Source: Caldifarciminota bacterium UBA3079 (GTDB taxonomy: Bacteria; Hydrothermota; Tepidihabitantia; Tepidihabitantales; Tepidihabitantaceae). Taken from it: a stretch of DNA of 9,251 nt. Shown here piece by piece: positions 9,202 to 9,251 of the stretch. Where the stretch lies: assembly GCA_002366635.1 (NCBI GenBank), contig DFBN01000074.1, positions 1,025-10,275 of the forward strand, read 5' to 3'. How positions within the stretch are numbered: the first letter of the stretch is position 1; every line of letters starts with the position of its first letter. The translations under genes were made by a program, and so were the position numbers. The notes under the pieces were generated by a model. It had not been told where the DNA came from and ran no database searches. It saw only the letters and a program-made list of their open reading frames with translations.

Positions 9202-9251
9202 TGGACTGCCCCTAATAAAGTGGACACGCAGTTAGGAGGGTTTTCTCAACT
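9202..9251 (+). mobile_element. Possible left end of an IS3-type insertion sequence, cut by the window edge
   Basis: The segment begins TGGACTGCCCC and contains AAAGTGGACAC. From memory this resembles the terminal inverted repeats of some IS3-family elements, which start with TG. An AGGAGG at 9234-9239 precedes the edge, placed as if to serve a transposase ORF starting just beyond it. Only 50 bases are visible, and neither the other end nor a transposase can be seen, so the call is tentative. It sits 16 nt past the terminator, a position that would not disrupt a gene. Confidence 0.5.

Overview
The window looks like chromosomal housekeeping and surface-structure DNA from a bacterium of moderate GC content. 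It carries the 3' end of gyrB, a type IV pilus / type II secretion ATPase and platform pair, and a compact sugar-phosphotransfer and sugar-metabolism gene cluster that ends in tgt. The gene set suggests a Gram-negative-type lineage. The archaeal-style phosphoglucose/phosphomannose isomerase and the unfamiliar small lipoprotein-like gene would fit a poorly sampled, deep-branching phylum (for example FCB-related or WOR-3-like). That placement is inference; nothing here fixes the taxon.

Layout. 1-171 (+) is the C-terminal tail of DNA gyrase subunit B. It runs convergently into a two-gene minus-strand operon, read right to left: a PilB/GspE assembly ATPase (3056-1470), then a PilC/GspF inner-membrane platform protein (1452-214). 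A 372-bp divergent intergenic region (3057-3428) separates this operon from a plus-strand cluster. It holds a minus-strand promoter with both hexamers at perfect consensus and a good plus-strand promoter.

The plus-strand cluster is HPr (3429-3686), PTS enzyme I (3676-5463), phosphoglucose/phosphomannose isomerase (about 5456-6463), an NDP-sugar pyrophosphorylase with a left-handed beta-helix tail (6468-7445) and tRNA-guanine transglycosylase (7474-8586). The first four genes overlap or nearly touch, which suggests a polycistronic message and coupled translation. A small secreted or lipoprotein-like gene (8655-9140) follows. It has its own candidate promoter, a near-perfect Shine-Dalgarno and a strong intrinsic terminator (9155-9185). 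The last 50 bases look like the left end of an insertion sequence that continues beyond the window.

How they work together. Enzyme I and HPr form the general phosphorelay of the PTS. No sugar-specific EII gene is present here, so the relay could feed EII proteins encoded elsewhere or serve a mainly regulatory purpose; HPr keeps Ser46 as well as His15. The isomerase interconverts Fru6P with Glc6P and Man6P, and the next gene activates a sugar-1-phosphate as a nucleotide sugar. Together they point to a route from central carbon to surface polysaccharide or glycan precursors. I found no clear evidence of a wholly new multi-gene system. The most useful leads are the EII-less PTS/nucleotide-sugar operon, the lipoprotein-like orphan, the consensus pilus promoter, and residue changes in the pilus ATPase and in Tgt.
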